The position numbers and the translations under genes are program-made. A stretch of DNA of 64,000 bases from Mesorhizobium wenxiniae (lineage in GTDB: Bacteria; Pseudomonadota; Alphaproteobacteria; Rhizobiales; Rhizobiaceae): NCBI RefSeq assembly GCF_002284535.1, contig NZ_NPKH01000020.1:620001-684000 (forward strand), given 5' to 3'. Positions 61,050 to 64,000 of this stretch are shown piece after piece; positions within the stretch are counted from its first letter, which is position 1; every line of letters starts with the position of its first letter. The notes beneath the pieces were generated by a model. That model made no database searches and had not been told where the DNA came from. It saw nothing but the letters and a program-made list of their open reading frames with translations.

Positions 61050-61612
61050 GGCTGCTTCTCGGCAAGACGGAGGGCATCGATGTGCGAAGCCAGTATGACA
61101 TTGTTAAAGATTGGGCACTCCTATCCGACGACGAGGCGATGGAAGCCGAGATCGAAGGCACGGCAAGGACGCTACCACGTCGGTCGCCTAGTGTCCCTTG
61201 GAAGTGTCTGGCAATCGTGAAGATGCCGAATATCGATTCTGGTTCGATCTGTTTTTGAGACTTTCCAGAAAGGACGACGTCGGGTGGGCTTAGCCCGTAG
61301 GAGACTAACCTAACCAATCTGTCCCAGTTCGCATGGGACGCCACTCCCGCAAACGATAGCGGCTGCTCTTCGTGCTTCACACGCTAAGCTGTAAAGTCAA
61401 AGCCGACGCCGTACCTCCGTTCTATGACCCACTCGGGGACCAGCATCCCGCCATCGGCCAACGCGTTGCCTTTGCGATTGGCAAAAGGATTGGCGGAAAG
61501 GGCCATGAACGAGGATGACGACACCCTCTTCTTGGTCTTCGATGAAACCGAACAACCCGAAAACGCCGCCAGGTGAGAATGATGGCGAAGCGCCAGAATA
61601 GCATTGGTCTCC
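61050..61612. other. 560-bp stretch without a supported gene
   Basis: Short frames on both strands overlap one another (for example a 50-codon plus-strand frame at 61424-61576 with NEDDDTLFLVFDETEQPENA). None has a start signal or family that would decide between them. Confidence 0.4.
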
Positions 61613-62713
61613 TTAGCCTCGAACCTTCCGCCAAGGCGGACTACCCCAAAGACTTGACGTCGCAGTCCTCCGACGGCGGAAGCCTGCGCCCGTATCGTTG
61701 GTGAAGACGAAACGATTGTTTCGAAACTTCAGGAACGAGGGCCACGTTGGCGGAACCGGCCTGACAGTTCTCACGTGGATAAGCACGTCGTCATGCTCCC
61801 GAGCGTCGGGGGCATCTACGACTGCGTAGTGAGTATGAGTTTCGGTTCTGCCGTCGGCTACCGCCATAACCACGTCAAACCGACTCGGGGGTCGCAGATG
61901 CGCAACTGAGATCGCTATAGCTTGCACATCATCCCCAGAGCTACGCTCGCCAAAGTACAGATTTGCCGCGCAGTTCAGTACCTGCTGGTGGTTGCACGCA
62001 AGAATGTCCGCCGTATTTGACACATCGATCCAGCCACCGACGTGCTCGGCTTGATAGACGTCGCCATCCAGGAGAACAGCCAACAGCGTTGGCGAAAGCG
62101 GCAGGAAGAGAAGCGCACCTGCGCTGGAGATTCCAAAAGATCTGTGCTGCGCATGCCTGTGCTGTTGATGCCAGCGGTTGGCGAGAGCAGCAGGGTCATC
62201 TGATGTGAGAAACGGCACCGAGGTAAGGTTGCGAACAACCCGCACCTTTAGATCGTCTACGACGCTCATCGTTTTGGCGTAGTGATGCATCGCCGAGATC
62301 ACCGCACTTTTGACGGCCTCCTTGAAAGACGGTTGTTCGAAGTCCGCACCTTTGACTGACGTGGCAGCGAAAGCAAACTCCGCGGATCGACGCGCGGCGG
62401 CTTCTGTGCGGACATGCTGCAGGTAGGCGAAACGCCTGAGGATTGTGGCATGAAGATCCTTGATGACCGCACGTGGCTTGAGCAACGACGAAACGCAGTC
62501 GCCATAGTGTCCCTCGACGGTCTGGATTGCGGTTTCGAGCCTTGGGTCCTGCCCGTAGAAGTAATCCCTGGAACACTGATTCTTCACCGGGGCATCGAAG
62601 AATGATTGGTTGCGATCAAGGTTAAACAGGTGAATGGCTTTGCCTTCGGCACACACGCTGAAGGGCGATAGATGTACCCGGGGAACAAAGTGCTGGTTCT
62701 TGTTCTCCGCCAT
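61613..62713 (-). CDS. DUF4238 protein
   Basis: A 366-residue cytoplasmic protein. KNQHFVPRVHLSPFSV near the N-terminus is the DUF4238 signature (QH-hydrophobic-P-R), followed by AIHLFNLDRN and, mid-protein, VRVVRNLTSVPFLTSDDPAA and ALLFLPLSPTLLAVLL, all family-typical. The function is unknown; such genes are patchily distributed and often sit in accessory regions, as here. The last 30 residues are basic and may be a read-through of degraded sequence. Confidence 0.75.
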   Translation of the reverse strand: MAENKNQHFVPRVHLSPFSVCAEGKAIHLFNLDRNQSFFDAPVKNQCSRDYFYGQDPRLETAIQTVEGHYGDCVSSLLKPRAVIKDLHATILRRFAYLQHVRTEAAARRSAEFAFAATSVKGADFEQPSFKEAVKSAVISAMHHYAKTMSVVDDLKVRVVRNLTSVPFLTSDDPAALANRWHQQHRHAQHRSFGISSAGALLFLPLSPTLLAVLLDGDVYQAEHVGGWIDVSNTADILACNHQQVLNCAANLYFGERSSGDDVQAIAISVAHLRPPSRFDVVMAVADGRTETHTHYAVVDAPDAREHDDVLIHVRTVRPVPPTWPSFLKFRNNRFVFTNDTGAGFRRRRTATSSLWGSPPWRKVRG

Positions 62714-63029
62714 GCAATTGAGCGATCCGCCATTCCGGCACTGCCGTGGGGGCGCTCAAACACCCGCGCCAAGCCGTTGCTATCACACAGAGCTTCCAGC
62801 GGGAATGTACGTCTCAGGCCCGCCCTTCCTGGCACTCAATCGAAGAGACGTGACGAACGCCGTCGCAGGGTGGCGTTCGTTTCACGAAGCGTCAGACTTG
62901 GATGCGGCCGACGCGCTGTCCCGGGAGGACGGCTCCAAAGGAGACGGCGTGCAGGGCTGGCTTGTCCCCAACACGGGAGCGCAGCGAAGGAGCGGGCAGG
63001 AACGGGACAAGACGGCCGCGCCGGCTAGA
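62714..63029. other. Intergenic stretch, nothing recognised
   Basis: No gene, RNA or repeat is recognised. The promoter of the DUF4238 gene should lie at the left edge. Confidence 0.4.
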
Positions 63030-63290
63030 CCCGAGTAACCTTCCGATACCATGCCAAGGCGTCCGAAGGCCGGCGAAAAAGAATAGCGGTCGATCCTCGC
63101 TCAGGGCGAACCAGTAGTTCCGCTGAACATGAAGTCGGCGCGCGAGAAAGTGCCATCCGTGCGGTTTTATCGAACACGGGGATATGCTGCGCGATCTCCC
63201 GTTCCTTGACCAACCAGGCGAGGTTCGCTGCCGATCCGTAGGCGCTGTCGGCGGCCAGATGCGTCGGCTTCTGGGCCGCAAGCGGACTAT
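63030..63290 (-). pseudogene. IS1182-type transposase remnant
   Basis: The minus strand reads AQKPTHLAADSAYGSAANLA then WLVKEREIAQHIPVFDKTAR, the middle of an IS1182-family (IS5-related) DDE transposase, including one catalytic Asp in LAADSAYG. After about 60 codons the match is lost by frameshift, and no ends of the element are found. It is an old fragment. Confidence 0.75.
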
Positions 63291-63504
63291 TTGTTTTCGG
63301 GTTGGCCGGTCTAGAAACGGACTAACACGTCCAGCATAGCGCGGACCGCTTGGCGCCAACAGCCGTCCTGAGAACTGTCCGGTTGACTCCCCGCGGTTCG
63401 CAAGCGAATTTTCATCCAGGAGGTCGACAGATCTAACGGCGCGGGTCAACGGCGAAGGCGACCTGAATAAGAGCGTGCCTGCCAACACGATCCCCACGGA
63501 GCAA

Positions 63505-64000
63505 TCACCGATCCCTAACTAGGGACGTCGCAAACCCTCCAGCCCTCTGGCTACCCAATTCGCGCTCTGTGTATGCGGTGAACTGTAGCAATCTCTGCCA
63601 AAAGAGTTCTTCAACCCGAGTCGAGGCAAATTCTTTGGACAGTTCTCCGATGCGTCTTGCAGTGTAGCGGATGTGGCTACACTCGTCGCCACTTAACTTG
63701 CATAGCGTTCGACCCAGCATGTCTAGGTTACGGTGCGGGCAATATGCCTCGAGCACGGGCTCCAACAACTTCTGGTGAATGCGGGTCCTCACCTCACCGA
63801 GGTTCACCTGAATCAAATAGTCGAGCACCCTCCAGGTTTCGAGGCTAGCGGCCTCGACCTGGCTGTGCTGCATGGGGGGAAACTGGGTCTCAACGGCCCC
63901 GCGCACATTATCTGGCAATGCGTCTGGAAATACCAGATCGGCGAGACGAAGGTACATTCGGCAATGACCTGCCTCATCCTCGACATGCTGGCTCAGATCG
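63505..64000 (-). CDS. Ferritin-like diiron protein, 5' end missing
   Basis: The frame is open to the right edge of the window, so the N-terminus is not seen; about 165 residues are visible. Two ExxH motifs, in VEDEAGHCRMYLRLAD and LSGDECSHIRYTARRIGELS, are spaced as in a four-helix diiron carboxylate protein. I cannot assign a subfamily; rubrerythrin-like or oxygenase-like proteins are both possible. Confidence 0.6.
   Translation of the reverse strand, partial: DLSQHVEDEAGHCRMYLRLADLVFPDALPDNVRGAVETQFPPMQHSQVEAASLETWRVLDYLIQVNLGEVRTRIHQKLLEPVLEAYCPHRNLDMLGRTLCKLSGDECSHIRYTARRIGELSKEFASTRVEELFWQRLLQFTAYTERELGSQRAGGFATSLVRDR

Noticed and set aside
61422..61634. Overlapping short frames on both strands near 61.5 kb
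   Set aside because: Plus- and minus-strand readings are equally plausible by eye and neither has a start signal.
1..64000. CRISPR array or phage genes
   Set aside because: No regularly spaced repeats and no capsid, terminase, portal or integrase gene were seen.

Overview
The window reads as GC-rich alphaproteobacterial DNA of the Rhizobiales, most like Mesorhizobium or a relative. That is an inference from gene families and operon layout, not from a marker gene: there is no rRNA and no complete tRNA. It is a mosaic of intact operons separated by decayed genes, repeats and insertion-sequence material.

Layout. 1-1507: three tandem Rnk/GreA-like regulators on the minus strand, the first cut by the window edge. 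2108-4639: decayed universal stress protein and Nudix genes around a small secreted protein. 4831-10049: an ABC importer with a double-length permease and a convergent inositol-monophosphatase-family gene. It is usually annotated as a ferric transporter, but the sequence fits a sugar-phosphate (AfuABC-like) importer better. 10693-24985: a formate dehydrogenase and cofactor region. It holds a two-subunit cytoplasmic NAD-linked FDH (fused FdsG-FdsB beta subunit), a TusA-like protein, three MoeA-type proteins (one fused to a binding-protein domain), FdhD, MobA, a TupABC tungstate importer and a HTH plus binding-domain regulator. 25028-37906: a second, periplasmic FDH system. It has a DUF6494-type protein, a WD40-cytochrome c fusion, a 679-residue polyferredoxin and one long plus-strand operon ending in fdhA-fdhB-fdhC, preceded by a good sigma-54-type promoter match. 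38022-38954: two small envelope proteins. 40447-44837: an RND efflux pair. 45815-55777: an amino-sugar (ManNAc/sialic-acid type) cassette with an ABC importer, Gfo/Idh oxidoreductase, NanE, NanK-like ROK kinase, RpiR regulator, Eis-like acetyltransferase and a SIS isomerase/deaminase. 56216-64000: an accessory end with a wrecked P-loop ATPase, a palindromic repeat array before a small DNA-binding-type protein, a complete IS66 element with a perfect 8-bp target duplication, a DUF4238 protein, an IS1182-type remnant and a partial ferritin-like gene.

How the genes fit together. Tungstate import, molybdopterin guanylylation (MobA), metal insertion (MoeA), sulfuration (FdhD, TusA) and chaperoning (TorD family) all serve the two formate dehydrogenases. 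The cytoplasmic enzyme would feed NADH. The periplasmic one would pass electrons through FdhB and cytochrome b FdhC to the quinone pool. In the amino-sugar cassette, RpiR probably controls uptake and the NanK-NanE steps through TGAA...TTCA palindromes. A 19-bp direct repeat resembling a tRNA 3' end brackets this cassette and may mark an integration event.

Caution. Several otherwise conserved genes (tupB, the tup regulator, the SIS gene, Nudix) are broken by single-base changes, mostly in short G/C runs. These may be real decay or assembly errors.
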